Below are positions 41,720 to 50,756 of a stretch of 64,000 bases of DNA, in pieces. Position 1 is the stretch's first letter. The number at the start of each line of letters is the position of its first letter. Source of the stretch: Nocardioides sp. zg-1230 (lineage in GTDB: Bacteria; Actinomycetota; Actinomycetes; Propionibacteriales; Nocardioidaceae); assembly GCF_013155335.1 (NCBI RefSeq), contig NZ_JABJQZ010000009.1, forward strand, positions 1 to 64,000. Reading direction: 5' to 3'. Made by a program: the position numbers and the translations under genes. A model generated the notes under the pieces. That model searched no databases. It worked only from the letters and a program-made list of their open reading frames with translations, and had not been told where the DNA came from.

Positions 41720-41735
41720 GGGGCCCGAGGGCCCC
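41720..41735 (-). other. Hairpin between rpsQ and rplN (S10/spc boundary)
   Basis: GGGGCC-CGAG-GGCCCC forms a perfect 6-bp stem 4 bp after the rpsQ stop. It marks the boundary between the S10 and spc transcripts and could attenuate read-through. The next 85 bp must hold any spc promoter. Confidence 0.6.
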
Positions 41736-41738
41736 AGG

Positions 41739-42023
41739 TCACTTGGCCTTCTCAAGCACCTCGACGAGGCGCCAGCGCTTGGTGGCCGACAGCGGACGGG
41801 TCTCCATGATGAGGACCCGGTCGCCGATGCCGCACTGGTTGGTCTCGTCGTGTGCCTTGAGCCGCGACGTCTTGCGCATGACCTTGCCGTAGAGGGCGTG
41901 CTTCACGCGGTCCTCCACGGCGACGACGATGGTCTTGTCCATCTTGTCGCTCACGACGAGGCCCTCACGGACCTTGCGCTGGTTGCGCTCGCCGGCGGAC
42001 TGGGTCGCAGTGTTCTCGCTCAT
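41739..42023 (-). CDS. rpsQ: 30S ribosomal protein S17
   Basis: The 94-residue uS17 OB-fold contains REGLVVSDKMDKTIVVAVEDRVKH (split here by reading order) and KAHDETNQCGIGDRV. Its ATG overlaps the rpmC stop by 4 bp. It is the last gene of the S10 operon. Confidence 0.98.
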   Translation of the reverse strand: MSENTATQSAGERNQRKVREGLVVSDKMDKTIVVAVEDRVKHALYGKVMRKTSRLKAHDETNQCGIGDRVLIMETRPLSATKRWRLVEVLEKAK

Positions 42024-42262
42024 GCCTTCGCCTCTTCGTTGGTGCCCGGGGTGGTGCGGATGCCGAGCTCGCGCTCGCGGACCACGGTGTAGATGCGGGC
42101 GATGTCCTTCTTGACCACGCGCAGGCGGCCGTTGCTCTCCAGCTGGCCGGTCGCGGCCTGGAACCGGAGGTTGAACAGCTCCTCCTTGGCCTCGCGCAGC
42201 TTCGCCTCGAGAGCGGGTGCGTCGAGCTCGTCGAGCTCGTGGGCGTTCAGCTTGGTAGCCAT
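42020..42262 (-). CDS. rpmC: 50S ribosomal protein L29
   Basis: The 80-aa uL29 is two helices at the tunnel exit. KLREAKEELFNLRFQAATGQL is the family core. It overlaps rplP by one base and rpsQ by four. The C-terminal tail (GIRTTPGTNEEAKA) is slightly longer than in E. coli. Confidence 0.97.
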   Translation of the reverse strand: MATKLNAHELDELDAPALEAKLREAKEELFNLRFQAATGQLESNGRLRVVKKDIARIYTVVRERELGIRTTPGTNEEAKA

Positions 42263-42681
42263 CAGAATTCACCGGCCTCACGGGAGATGAACCGGCACTT
42301 CATCGGGAGCTTGTGCATCGCGCGGCGCATGGCCTCACGAGCAGTCACCTCGTCGACACCGGAGAGTTCGAACATGACGCGGCCGGGCTTGACGTTGGCC
42401 ACCCACCACTCGGGCGAGCCCTTGCCGGAACCCATGCGGGTCTCGGCCGGCTTCTTGGTCAGGGGACGGTCCGGGTAGATGTTGATCCAGACCTTTCCGC
42501 CACGCTTGATGTGACGGGTCATGGCGATACGGGCCGACTCGATCTGTCGGTTGGTCACGTAGTGACCCTCGACAGCCTGGATCCCGAAGTCACCGAAGGC
42601 GAGCGTGGTGCCGCCCTTGGCTGCGCCGCGACGCTTGGGGTGGTGCTGCTTGCGGTGCTTGACACGACGGGGCATCAACAT
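42262..42681 (-). CDS. rplP: 50S ribosomal protein L16
   Basis: The 139-residue uL16 (137 from ATG 42675, the usual start MPRRVKHRK) lies near the peptidyl transferase centre and A site. RHIKRGGKVWINIYPDRPLT and MRMGSGKG-like RMGSGKGSPEWW are diagnostic. Confidence 0.98.
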   Translation of the reverse strand: MLMPRRVKHRKQHHPKRRGAAKGGTTLAFGDFGIQAVEGHYVTNRQIESARIAMTRHIKRGGKVWINIYPDRPLTKKPAETRMGSGKGSPEWWVANVKPGRVMFELSGVDEVTAREAMRRAMHKLPMKCRFISREAGEF

Positions 42682-42684
42682 GGC

Positions 42685-43488
42685 TCAGGCCTCCGTTCCT
42701 GCGCTCGGTGCAGCCTCGGCCGGAGCCTCGCTGGACTCGGCGCGAGGTGCGCGGTCGCCGCGCGAGCCACGGCTCGGGCGCTCGCCGCCACGGGTGTTGG
42801 GACGACCGCCGCGACCGGGGGCACCGGCGCGCGCGGCCTGCTGGGCCTGGCGCTCGGCACGGGTGCCGGCGACCTCGCCCTTGTAGATCCAGACCTTCAC
42901 GCCGATGCGACCGAAGGTGGTCTTGGCCTCGTAGAAGCCGTAGTCGATGTCGGCGCGGAGCGTGTGCAGGGGCACGCGGCCCTCGCGGTAGAACTCCGTG
43001 CGCGACATCTCGGCACCGTTGAGGCGACCCGAGCACTGGATCCGGATGCCCTTGGCACCGGAGCGCATCGAGGTCTGCATGGCCTTGCGCATCGCGCGGC
43101 GGAACTGCACGCGACCGGCGAGCTGCTCGGCAACTCCCTGGGCGACCAGCTGCGCGTCGATCTCGGGCTGCTTGACCTCGAGGATGTTGAGCTGCACCTG
43201 CTTGCCGGTGAGCTTCTCGAGCTCACCGCGGATGCGGTCAGCCTCGGCGCCGCGGCGACCGATGACGATGCCCGGGCGGGCGGTGTGGATGTCCACCCGC
43301 ACGCGGTCACGGGTGCGCTCGATCTCGACCTTGGAGATGCCCGCCCGCTCCATGCCCTTGGAGAGCAGCTTGCGGATGGCGACGTCCTCACCGACGTAGG
43401 ACTTGTAGAGCTTGTCGGCGTACCAACGGCTCTTGTGGTCGGTGGAGATGCCCAGGCGGAAGCCGTTCGGGTTGATCTTCTGACCCAT
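42685..43488 (-). CDS. rpsC: 30S ribosomal protein S3
   Basis: The 267-aa uS3 lines the mRNA entry site. The KH domain (GIVIGRRGAEADRIR) and C-terminal domain (GAKGIRIQCSGRLNGAEM) are complete. A 45-residue tail rich in Gly, Arg, Glu and Ala follows, a feature common in actinobacteria. ATG 43488 overlaps the rplV stop by one base. Confidence 0.98.
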   Translation of the reverse strand: MGQKINPNGFRLGISTDHKSRWYADKLYKSYVGEDVAIRKLLSKGMERAGISKVEIERTRDRVRVDIHTARPGIVIGRRGAEADRIRGELEKLTGKQVQLNILEVKQPEIDAQLVAQGVAEQLAGRVQFRRAMRKAMQTSMRSGAKGIRIQCSGRLNGAEMSRTEFYREGRVPLHTLRADIDYGFYEAKTTFGRIGVKVWIYKGEVAGTRAERQAQQAARAGAPGRGGRPNTRGGERPSRGSRGDRAPRAESSEAPAEAAPSAGTEA

Positions 43489-43931
43489 CAGGCACCCCTT
43501 CCGTTCTTGTTGGCGCGGCCGTTCTTCGTGGCCAGCACGTCGGCCGGCTGCACCGCGAGGGTGATGTGGCTGGTGCGCTTGTTGATGCGCGTCGCACGGC
43601 CCTGGGCACGCGGACGCCATCGCTTCATCGTCGGGCCCTCGTCGACCATGGCGACGGAGAGCACGAGGTCGGCCCGGTTGAGGCCCTCGGTGGTCTCAGC
43701 GTTGGCGATCGCGCTCTCCAGCACCTTGTAGACGGTCTCGGAGGCGGCCTGCGGCGCGAACTGCAGCAGGGTCAGGGCCTCGTCGACCTGGAGGCCGCGG
43801 ACCATGTCGACGACACGGCGGGCCTTCATCGGGGTGATCCGCACGTAGCGTGCGCTGGCGTACGCGCCCGGCTGGTCGCCGAGCAGCGTGCTGCGGCGCG
43901 CACTGGTGCGGCTGCGCTCGGTGGTGCTCAT
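43488..43931 (-). CDS. rplV: 50S ribosomal protein L22
   Basis: The 147-residue uL22 forms part of the exit tunnel wall; its hairpin loop is a macrolide-linked site. ARYVRITPMKARRVVDMVRG and the loop region MKRWRPRAQGRATRINKRTS are standard. Non-conserved tails lie at both ends. ATG overlaps the rpsS stop (ATGA). Confidence 0.98.
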   Translation of the reverse strand: MSTTERSRTSARRSTLLGDQPGAYASARYVRITPMKARRVVDMVRGLQVDEALTLLQFAPQAASETVYKVLESAIANAETTEGLNRADLVLSVAMVDEGPTMKRWRPRAQGRATRINKRTSHITLAVQPADVLATKNGRANKNGRGA

Positions 43932-44209
43932 CGACGGCGTCCCTTCCGGTCTTCCTTGACGTGCCCGCGGTAGGTGCGGGTGGGGGCGAACTCCCCGAGC
44001 TTGTGGCCGACCATGGAGTCGGTCACGAAGACCGGGACGTGCTTGCGACCGTCGTGCACGGCGATGGTGTGACCGATCATGTCGGGCACGATCATCGACC
44101 GGCGCGACCAGGTCTTGATGACGTTGTGGCTGCCCTTCTCGTTCTCGGCGTCCACCTTCTTCTGAAGGTGGTCGTCGACGAAGGGGCCCTTCTTGAGGCT
44201 GCGAGGCAT
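43928..44209 (-). CDS. rpsS: 30S ribosomal protein S19
   Basis: The 93-aa uS19 in the 30S head contains MPRSLKKGPFVDDHLQKKV and the SMVGHKLGEFAPTRTY motif. It is the usual length and lies 5 bp from rplB. Confidence 0.98.
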   Translation of the reverse strand: MPRSLKKGPFVDDHLQKKVDAENEKGSHNVIKTWSRRSMIVPDMIGHTIAVHDGRKHVPVFVTDSMVGHKLGEFAPTRTYRGHVKEDRKGRRR

Positions 44210-44214
44210 GTCGG

Positions 44215-45051
<837 letters not shown>

Positions 45052-45075
45052 ATCAGTTCCTAGTCAGGAGCCCGG

Positions 45076-45381
45076 TCAGGAGACCGGACCTCCGAAGATG
45101 TCGATGCGGTGACCCTCGGCGAGGCTGACGATCGCGCGCTTGGTGTTGGGGCGCTTGCCCATGCCGTAGCGGGTGCGACGCGTCTTGCCCTGGCGGTTGA
45201 TCGTGTTGACCGAGGTGACCTTGACGTCGAAGACCTTCTCGACCGCGATCTTGATCTCGGTCTTGTTGGCGTCCGGGTGGACGATGAAGGTGTACTTGTT
45301 GGCGTCGAGCAGGCCGTAGCTCTTCTCCGACACGACCGGGGCGATCAGGACGTCGCGGTGGTCCTTGTGCAGGGTGCTCAC
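45076..45381 (-). CDS. rplW: 50S ribosomal protein L23
   Basis: The 101-aa uL23 at the tunnel exit docks trigger factor and SRP. VLIAPVVSEKSYGLLD and KTRRTRYGMGKRPNTKRA are typical. ATG overlaps the rplD stop by 4 bp. Confidence 0.98.
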   Translation of the reverse strand: MSTLHKDHRDVLIAPVVSEKSYGLLDANKYTFIVHPDANKTEIKIAVEKVFDVKVTSVNTINRQGKTRRTRYGMGKRPNTKRAIVSLAEGHRIDIFGGPVS

Positions 45382-46244
45382 TTGTCGCTCTCCTTCTCGT
45401 CGGCGCGGGTCAGACCGGCGGCCTCGGCGTCCTCGGCGGACTTGAACCAGAAGTCGCCACCCGCGACGTCGTAGGCGGCGTCGCCCTCGACGAGGTAGGT
45501 GCCGGACTCGAGGCCCTGGACCTCGTAGCCCTTCGGGTTCTTGCCACTCTTGAGCGGGGCCTTCGCACCGGCCGGGAGGACCGGCTCGTCGGTGGCCTGC
45601 TCGGTCGCGGCGGGCTTCTCGGCCGTCTCGGCCTTGGCGGCCGGGGCAGCAGCGGCGCCGACGAAGACGTCGTAGGCACCCTTGGTGAAGACCACGTCGT
45701 CAGCGGCCAGCACGTCGTAGGTGTTGAGCTGGTCGACGGCGACGATGTGGACCTCGGGCGCGTTGCGCAGCGAGAGCCAGGTGAGGGCGTCGGAGCGCTC
45801 GAGCACCACGAGGTAGCCCACGCGGTCGGTCAGCGAGGTCAGCGCCGCGAGCGCGGCCTTGGTGGAGGGCTTGTCGCCCGACACCAGGCCGTCGACCACG
45901 TGGACGCGGTCGTTGCGGGCCCGGTCGGAGAGGGCACCGCGCAGGGCGGCGGCCTTCATCTTCTTGGGGGTGCGCTGGTCGTAGCTGCGCGGCTGCGGGC
46001 CGTGGACGGTGCCACCGCCGGCGAACTGCGGAGCGCGGGTCGAGCCCTGACGGGCGCGGCCGGTGCCCTTCTGCTTGTAGGGCTTGCGGCCACCGCCGCG
46101 GACCTCGCCGCGGGTCTTGGTGGCGTGCGTGCCCTGACGCGCAGCGGCCTGCTGGGCCACGACGACCTGGTGGATCAGGGGGATGTTGACCTCGACACCG
46201 AAGATCTCGGCGGGGAGGTCGACCTTGACGGTCTTGACAGCCAT
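45378..46244 (-). CDS. rplD: 50S ribosomal protein L4 with an extra C-terminal module
   Basis: The uL4 core occupies residues 1 to about 212: the rRNA-binding loop region (KTRGEVRGGGRKPYKQKGTG) and the C-terminal fold to VFTKGAYDVFVG. An Ala/Glu/Pro linker of about 30 residues and a compact module of about 45 residues follow. The module reads GYEVQG, SGTYLVEGDAAYD and FWFKSAEDAEAAGL. It resembles a short domain seen at the ends of some other actinobacterial proteins (sometimes called a sunset domain); this likeness is from memory. Total length is 288 aa, well above the roughly 210-225 of most L4. Confidence 0.97.
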   Translation of the reverse strand: MAVKTVKVDLPAEIFGVEVNIPLIHQVVVAQQAAARQGTHATKTRGEVRGGGRKPYKQKGTGRARQGSTRAPQFAGGGTVHGPQPRSYDQRTPKKMKAAALRGALSDRARNDRVHVVDGLVSGDKPSTKAALAALTSLTDRVGYLVVLERSDALTWLSLRNAPEVHIVAVDQLNTYDVLAADDVVFTKGAYDVFVGAAAAPAAKAETAEKPAATEQATDEPVLPAGAKAPLKSGKNPKGYEVQGLESGTYLVEGDAAYDVAGGDFWFKSAEDAEAAGLTRADEKESDK

Positions 46245-46246
46245 GC

Positions 46247-46924
46247 TCAGGCCTCCTTGCCAGTAGCGGCGGAGTTCTTGGCGGCCGAGCGAAGGACGAC
46301 TAGACCGTTCTTGGGGCCGGGAACGGCACCCTTGACGAGGATCAGGCCCTTGTCGGCGTCGACGGCGTGCACCGTCAGGTTCTGGGTGGTCACCGTGTCG
46401 TTGCCCATGCGGCCCGACATGCGGGTGCCCTTGAACACGCGGCCCGGGGTGGCGCAGGCGCCGATGGAGCCCGGCTTGCGGTGGTTGCGGTGCGCACCGT
46501 GCGAGGCGGAGACGCCGGAGAAGCCGTGACGCTTCATCGTGCCGGCGAAGCCCTTGCCCTTGCTGGTGCCGGTGACGTCGATCTCCTCGCCGGCGGCGAA
46601 GGTCTCGACGGTCAGCTCCTGGCCCACGGTGTAGCTCGCGGCGTCGGCCGTGCGGATCTCCGCGACGTGACGACGCGGCGTGACGCCGGCCTTGGTGAAG
46701 TGACCGGCCTCGGGCGAGTTGACCTTGCGGGCCTCGATCTCGCCGAAACCGACCTGGATGGCGTTGTAGCCGTCCACCTCGGGCTGGCGGACCTGGGTCA
46801 CGACGTTGGTCGCGGCCGCGATCACGGTGACGGGGACGACCTTGTTGTTCTCGTCCCAGAGCTGGGTCATGCCGAGCTTGGTGCCCAGCAGCCCCTTCAC
46901 GTTGCGTTCGAAAGTCTTAGCCAT
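46247..46924 (-). CDS. rplC: 50S ribosomal protein L3
   Basis: The 225-residue uL3 lies near the peptidyl transferase centre. The start KGLLGTKLGMTQLWDENN and the central loop FSGVSASHGAHRNHRKPGS are conserved and unaltered. It lies 9 bp after the rpsJ stop. Confidence 0.98.
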   Translation of the reverse strand: MAKTFERNVKGLLGTKLGMTQLWDENNKVVPVTVIAAATNVVTQVRQPEVDGYNAIQVGFGEIEARKVNSPEAGHFTKAGVTPRRHVAEIRTADAASYTVGQELTVETFAAGEEIDVTGTSKGKGFAGTMKRHGFSGVSASHGAHRNHRKPGSIGACATPGRVFKGTRMSGRMGNDTVTTQNLTVHAVDADKGLILVKGAVPGPKNGLVVLRSAAKNSAATGKEA

Positions 46925-46933
46925 GTCGTCGCC

Positions 46934-47242
46934 TCAGAGCTTGATCTCGATGTCGACACCGGCAGGCAGGTCGAGACGCATCAGCGAGTCGACGGTCTTC
47001 GGCGTCGGGTCGATGATGTCGATCAGGCGCTTGTGGGTGCGCATCTCGAAGTGCTCGCGGGAGTCCTTGTACTTGTGGGGCGAGCGGATGACGCAGTACA
47101 CGTTCTTCTCGGTCGGCAGCGGCACAGGGCCGGCGACCTTCGCACCCGTACGGGTGACGGTGTCCACGATCTTCCGCGCCGAGGTGTCGATCACCTCGTG
47201 GTCATAGGCCTTGAGCCTGATGCGGATCTTCTGTCCCGCCAT
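46934..47242 (-). CDS. rpsJ: 30S ribosomal protein S10
   Basis: The 102-aa uS10 (NusE) also joins the NusB antitermination complex. MAGQKIRIRLKAYDHEVID and the RSPHKYKDSREHFEMRTHKR loop are standard. It is the first gene of the S10 operon and is preceded by a long leader. Confidence 0.98.
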   Translation of the reverse strand: MAGQKIRIRLKAYDHEVIDTSARKIVDTVTRTGAKVAGPVPLPTEKNVYCVIRSPHKYKDSREHFEMRTHKRLIDIIDPTPKTVDSLMRLDLPAGVDIEIKL

Positions 47243-47678
47243 AGGTCCGTGTCCTCTTCGATCTCGTACGCCTGGTCTGGTTTCGGCTCCCGGCCCCTGG
47301 TGGGCTGGCGCCGCCTGTCTCTCCTCCACCCTCCGACCCCCGCGGTCGGGCGTGTCGCGCTCCCCACTGAAAAGCTGGGCCTCGTGACACGACCCCGGGA
47401 GGGTCGGTGTTTCTCTGGGTGGCACCCGCCGGTCGGCGGATCTGGTCGGGTCTCCGATCACCGTGGTGATCCGGTGCGGTGCACGCAGGACGACTGGCTC
47501 GATCAAGGAGACGCGATTCAGAAGTCAAGGTGTGTGCCGCACCCCGGCGACCCGCCGGAGCAACCGGAACATCTTGGCAGACGCGGCAGCCCCACGCCAA
47601 ATCGCACGCGACGGGGCGGTCGACGGCCCGGGCCGAAGGCCTCTTGTCCCCTCCCCGGGGCGGACCTACCGTCGACGG
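47243..47678. promoter_or_regulatory. 436-bp intergenic region: S10 operon leader and promoters
   Basis: There is no convincing gene here. On the minus strand it holds the rpsJ leader, with AAGAGGACACGG before the ATG. A 7-bp-arm palindrome GATCACC-GT-GGTGATC lies at 47456-47471, hairpins CCGCC/GGCGG near 47430 and CCGACC/GGTCGG near 47335. A TTGACT (47528-47523) could be a -35, but no good -10 is seen at 16-18 bp. On the plus strand the last 12 bases carry the promoter of the next gene. Confidence 0.5.
47667..47672 (+). promoter_or_regulatory. -10 hexamer TACCGT, leaderless start
   Basis: TACCGT is separated by 6 nt from the ATG at 47679. It is identical in hexamer and spacing to the promoter of the related gene at 63165. 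Confidence 0.6.
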
Positions 47679-48086
47679 ATGGCCGGCCCGGTCGCGCTGA
47701 TCCTCTGCACCCTGATGCTGGGTGCAGCGGTCGGCACCGTCCTCTACCAGGCAGAGCTCGGCAGGCTGGTGCGGCGCGTCCGCACCCGCGTCGCCCCTCC
47801 CCCGGCGGCACCGTCGACCCCGTCGATCGAGGAGCTCGCAGCCGCCCTCCGGCGGGTGCGTCGCGAGGTGCTGGCCCCCGCACCGGGCACGCCGATGGCA
47901 CGTCGGCGCGGCACCGTGGCGGCGTACGACGACCTGCTGGCGCTGGCGGCACAAGCACTCGGGGTGCCCGACCTGCTGACCGGCATGCGCGAGGGCGCCG
48001 ACCGCGACGCGGAGCGCCTGCGGCTCGAGCACCTGCTGCGGGGAGCCGGGCTGGTGTTCGATCAGCCCCGGTCGGACCGTCTGTAG
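47679..48086 (+). CDS. Small membrane-anchored protein, paralogue of the 63165 gene
   Basis: The 135-residue protein has an N-terminal membrane helix (AGPVALILCTLMLGAAVGTVL), a basic and Pro-rich linker, and a cytoplasmic helical end. The C-terminal part (AYDDLLALAAQALGVPDLL, then DAERLRLEHLL and GAGL) matches the product at 63165-63590 position by position. Function is unknown. Its 3' end overlaps the convergent trmB gene by 25 bp, an unusual antisense overlap. The promoter is leaderless. Confidence 0.65.
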   Translation: MAGPVALILCTLMLGAAVGTVLYQAELGRLVRRVRTRVAPPPAAPSTPSIEELAAALRRVRREVLAPAPGTPMARRRGTVAAYDDLLALAAQALGVPDLLTGMREGADRDAERLRLEHLLRGAGLVFDQPRSDRL

Positions 48087-48793
48087 CAGAAGTCGGCGAT
48101 GTCGCGGCCGACGTCACGGCCCTTCCGCTCGAAGCGGGTGACCGGCCGCTCGTCCCACCGCTCGACGCGGCCGCCCTCGAGGGTCGGCTCCGCGTCGAGG
48201 ACCTCGCGCATCTGGTCGGCGTAGTCGGCCCAGTCGGTGGCCAGGCGCCACGCACCACCGGGCACCAGTCGCGACGAGGCGAGCGCGGCGTTTGCCGGGT
48301 TGACCAGCCGGCGCTTGCGGTGCTTGGTCTTGCGCCACGGGTCGGGGAAGAAGGTCCACAGCTCGGTGAGGCTGGCGGGACCGAGGAGGTTCTCGAGGGT
48401 CCAGACGGCGTCGACGGAGCAGAAGCGCACGTTGTCGGCGCCGGCCTCCGCGACACGCCAAAGCGAGTCGGCGATACCGGGGAGCCACACCTCGAGGGCG
48501 AGCACGTTGTGGTCGGGACGCGCGGCGGCGAGCACCGAGGTGGCCTCACCGATGCCGGGTCCGATCTCGACGATGAGGGGCGCCTCGCGACCGAACCACT
48601 CCGCGAGCGAGAACCCGGGCCGGTCGACGGCCTCCTCGGGGATCACCCAGTCGGCGTGGTGGGCGGCCCACGACTCGGCCTGCCGCGGCGTGAACCGGCT
48701 GCCCCGACGCGAGTAGGTGAGCACCTCGCGCATGCGGCGCCCGTCCGCGGTCAGCTTGTGGTGCGGGCGGGCGGGGCGTACGACGTCGTTCAC
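48062..48793 (-). CDS. trmB: tRNA (guanine(46)-N7)-methyltransferase
   Basis: The 243-aa SAM enzyme makes m7G46 in the tRNA variable loop. SAM motif IVEIGPGIGEATSVLA and the family signature FFPDPWRKTKHRKRRLV (catalytic Asp) are present. The start is set at GTG 48793, with GAGGAT 7 nt upstream; an in-frame ATG at 48802 overlaps that hexamer. The gene follows the aminotransferase on the same strand with a 70-bp gap. Confidence 0.92.
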   Translation of the reverse strand: MNDVVRPARPHHKLTADGRRMREVLTYSRRGSRFTPRQAESWAAHHADWVIPEEAVDRPGFSLAEWFGREAPLIVEIGPGIGEATSVLAAARPDHNVLALEVWLPGIADSLWRVAEAGADNVRFCSVDAVWTLENLLGPASLTELWTFFPDPWRKTKHRKRRLVNPANAALASSRLVPGGAWRLATDWADYADQMREVLDAEPTLEGGRVERWDERPVTRFERKGRDVGRDIADFCYRRSDRG

Positions 48794-48862
48794 GGGGCCC
48801 ATCCTCCCCGCTCCCCCGCCTCGGACGCACATCAGCGCGGGCGGGGTCCTGGGACCCACGGG

Positions 48863-50242
48863 TCAGAGGTGCTCGAGTGCTCCGGTGAGCACCGAGCGCA
48901 GCCGCTGCTCGATGTCGTCGAACTCGGGCTGGCCGATGATGAGCGGCGGGGCGAGCTGGATGACCGGGTCGCCGCGGTCGTCGGCGCGGCAGTAGAGGCC
49001 GGCCTCCCACAGCGCGCCGGAGAGGTAGCCGCGCAGCAGCCGCTCGGACTCGGCGTCGTCGAACGTCTCCTTGGTCTCGCGGTCCTTGACCAGCTCGATG
49101 CCGTAGAAGTAGCCGTGCCCGCGCACGTCGCCGACGATCGGGATGTCGAGCAGCTTCTCCAGGGTCGCCCGGAACGCGGGGGCGTTCTGCTGGACGTGGT
49201 CGGTGAGGCCCTCGCGCTCGAAGATGTCGAGGTTGGCCATCGCCACCGCCGACGAGACGGGGTGGCCGCCGAAGGTGTAGCCGTGCGCGTAGGCCGTCGT
49301 ACCGCTCTTGAACGGCTCGAACAGGCGGTCGCTGGCGATCATCGCCCCGATCGGCGAGTAGCCCGAGGTCATGCCCTTGGCGCAGGTGATGATGTCGGGC
49401 TGGTAGCCGAACTCGGCCGCACCGAACATCTCCCCCACCCGGCCGAACGCGCAGATGACCTCGTCGGAGACGAGCAGGACGTCGTACTCGTCGCAGATCT
49501 CGCGGACCCGCTCGAAGTAGCCGGGCGGCGGCGGGAAGCAGCCGCCGGCGTTCTGCACCGGCTCGAGGAACACGGCGGCAACGGTGTCCGGGCCCTCGAA
49601 CTCGATCGCCTCGGCGATCCGGTCGGCGGCCCAGCGGCCGAACGCCTTCTCGTCGTCGCCGACGTACTCCGGTCGCCGGTAGAAGTTGGTGTTGGGCACC
49701 TTGTGGGCACCCGGGACGAGCGGCTCGAACATCTCCTTCAGCGGCGGGATGCCCGTGATGGACAGCGCGCCCTGCGGGGTGCCGTGGTAGGCGACCGCGC
49801 GGGAGATCACCTTGTGCTTGTTGGGCCTGCCGGTGAGCTTGTAGTACTGCTTGGCGAGCTTCCACGCCGACTCGACCGCCTCACCGCCACCGGTGGTGAA
49901 GAAGACGCGGTTGAGGTCTCCGGGGGCCATCGCGGCGACCCGGTCGGCCAGCTCGACGGCACGCGGGTGCGCGAAGGACCACAGCGGGAAGAACGCCAGC
50001 TCCTTGGCCTGCCGCGCAGCGGCCTCGGCCAGCTCCTCGCGGCCGTGGCCCACCTGGACGACGAAGAGGCCGGCGAGGCCGTCGATGTACTCGCGGCCGT
50101 GGCTGTCCCAGATCTTGTGGCCCTCGCCCCGCACGATCAGCGGCATCTCGCCGCCGTTCTCGTAGGTCGAGTGCCGGGTGAAGTGCAACCAGAGGTGGTC
50201 GCGGCCGGCGGCCTGGTAGTCGAACGACTGGTCGATGCTCAT
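48863..50242 (-). CDS. Class III aminotransferase, probable putrescine/polyamine:pyruvate transaminase (SpuC-like)
   Basis: The 459-aa PLP enzyme has the cofactor Asp in LLVSDEVICAFGR and the Schiff-base Lys in CAKGMTSGYSPIG. It carries family text WDSHGREYIDGLAGLFVVQVGHGREELAEA, typical of the putrescine or beta-alanine:pyruvate group. The upstream Lrp gene overlaps it (ATGA), and a gamma-aminobutyraldehyde dehydrogenase and polyamine transporter diverge from it. Context supports conversion of putrescine to 4-aminobutanal. Substrate preference cannot be proven from sequence. Confidence 0.82.
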   Translation of the reverse strand: MSIDQSFDYQAAGRDHLWLHFTRHSTYENGGEMPLIVRGEGHKIWDSHGREYIDGLAGLFVVQVGHGREELAEAAARQAKELAFFPLWSFAHPRAVELADRVAAMAPGDLNRVFFTTGGGEAVESAWKLAKQYYKLTGRPNKHKVISRAVAYHGTPQGALSITGIPPLKEMFEPLVPGAHKVPNTNFYRRPEYVGDDEKAFGRWAADRIAEAIEFEGPDTVAAVFLEPVQNAGGCFPPPPGYFERVREICDEYDVLLVSDEVICAFGRVGEMFGAAEFGYQPDIITCAKGMTSGYSPIGAMIASDRLFEPFKSGTTAYAHGYTFGGHPVSSAVAMANLDIFEREGLTDHVQQNAPAFRATLEKLLDIPIVGDVRGHGYFYGIELVKDRETKETFDDAESERLLRGYLSGALWEAGLYCRADDRGDPVIQLAPPLIIGQPEFDDIEQRLRSVLTGALEHL

Positions 50243-50697
50243 CGGGTACCCCAGTTGTAGTGCTGCTTGTTGAGCTTGAGGTAGACGAAGGTCTCCGAGG
50301 AGACGACGCCCTCGAGCTCTCGGACCTGACGGATGACGTCGAGCAGGTGCGGGTCGTCCTCGCACACCACCTCGACGAGGAGGTCGAAGCTGCCGGCGGT
50401 GGTGACCACGTAGTCGACCTCGCGCAGCTGCGCCAGGCGGTCGCCCACCTTCATCGGGTCGCCCTCCGTGCGGACACCGATCATGGCCTGGCGCGTGAAC
50501 CCGACCTGGGTCGGGTCGGTGACCGCCACGACCTGCATCACCTCGGAGTCGAGCAGCTTCTGGACCCGCGCGCGAGCCGCGGCCTCGGACAGGCCGACCG
50601 CCTTCGCGATGGCGGCGTAGGAGATCCGGCCATCCTCCTGGAGCAGCTCGATGATGCGCTTGGCGGTCGCGTCGAGCCGCACGGCTCCCTCGGTCAC
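50239..50697 (-). CDS. Lrp/AsnC-family transcriptional regulator
   Basis: The 152-residue protein has an N-terminal helix-turn-helix (LDATAKRIIELLQEDGRISYAAIAKAV then SEAAARARVQKLL) and a C-terminal RAM ligand domain (VDYVVTTAGSFDLLVEVVCED). It is the likely amine- or amino-acid-responsive regulator of the polyamine cluster. The start is unclear: TTG 50712, GTG 50697 and GTG 50682 are in frame, and ribosome-site spacing is poor for all. A perfect palindrome upstream may be its operator. Confidence 0.9.
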   Translation of the reverse strand: MTEGAVRLDATAKRIIELLQEDGRISYAAIAKAVGLSEAAARARVQKLLDSEVMQVVAVTDPTQVGFTRQAMIGVRTEGDPMKVGDRLAQLREVDYVVTTAGSFDLLVEVVCEDDPHLLDVIRQVRELEGVVSSETFVYLKLNKQHYNWGTR

Positions 50698-50741
50698 GTC
50701 CTCACCCCGCAACGCTTGCTCATGGCGCCCATGGTGGTGCC

Positions 50742-50756
50742 CGAACCGACGGTTCG
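50742..50756. promoter_or_regulatory. Palindrome CGAACCG-A-CGGTTCG, candidate operator
   Basis: A perfect 7-bp-arm inverted repeat with a 1-bp spacer lies 45 bp upstream of the Lrp gene in the 195-bp divergent region. It is a candidate site for the Lrp regulator or another factor controlling both directions. Confidence 0.5.

Noticed and set aside
45076..47242. Possible ribosomal protein pseudogenes or frameshifts
   Set aside because: Each S10, spc and alpha operon gene reads through at normal core length; the L4, L17 and S3 tails are extensions, not frameshifts.
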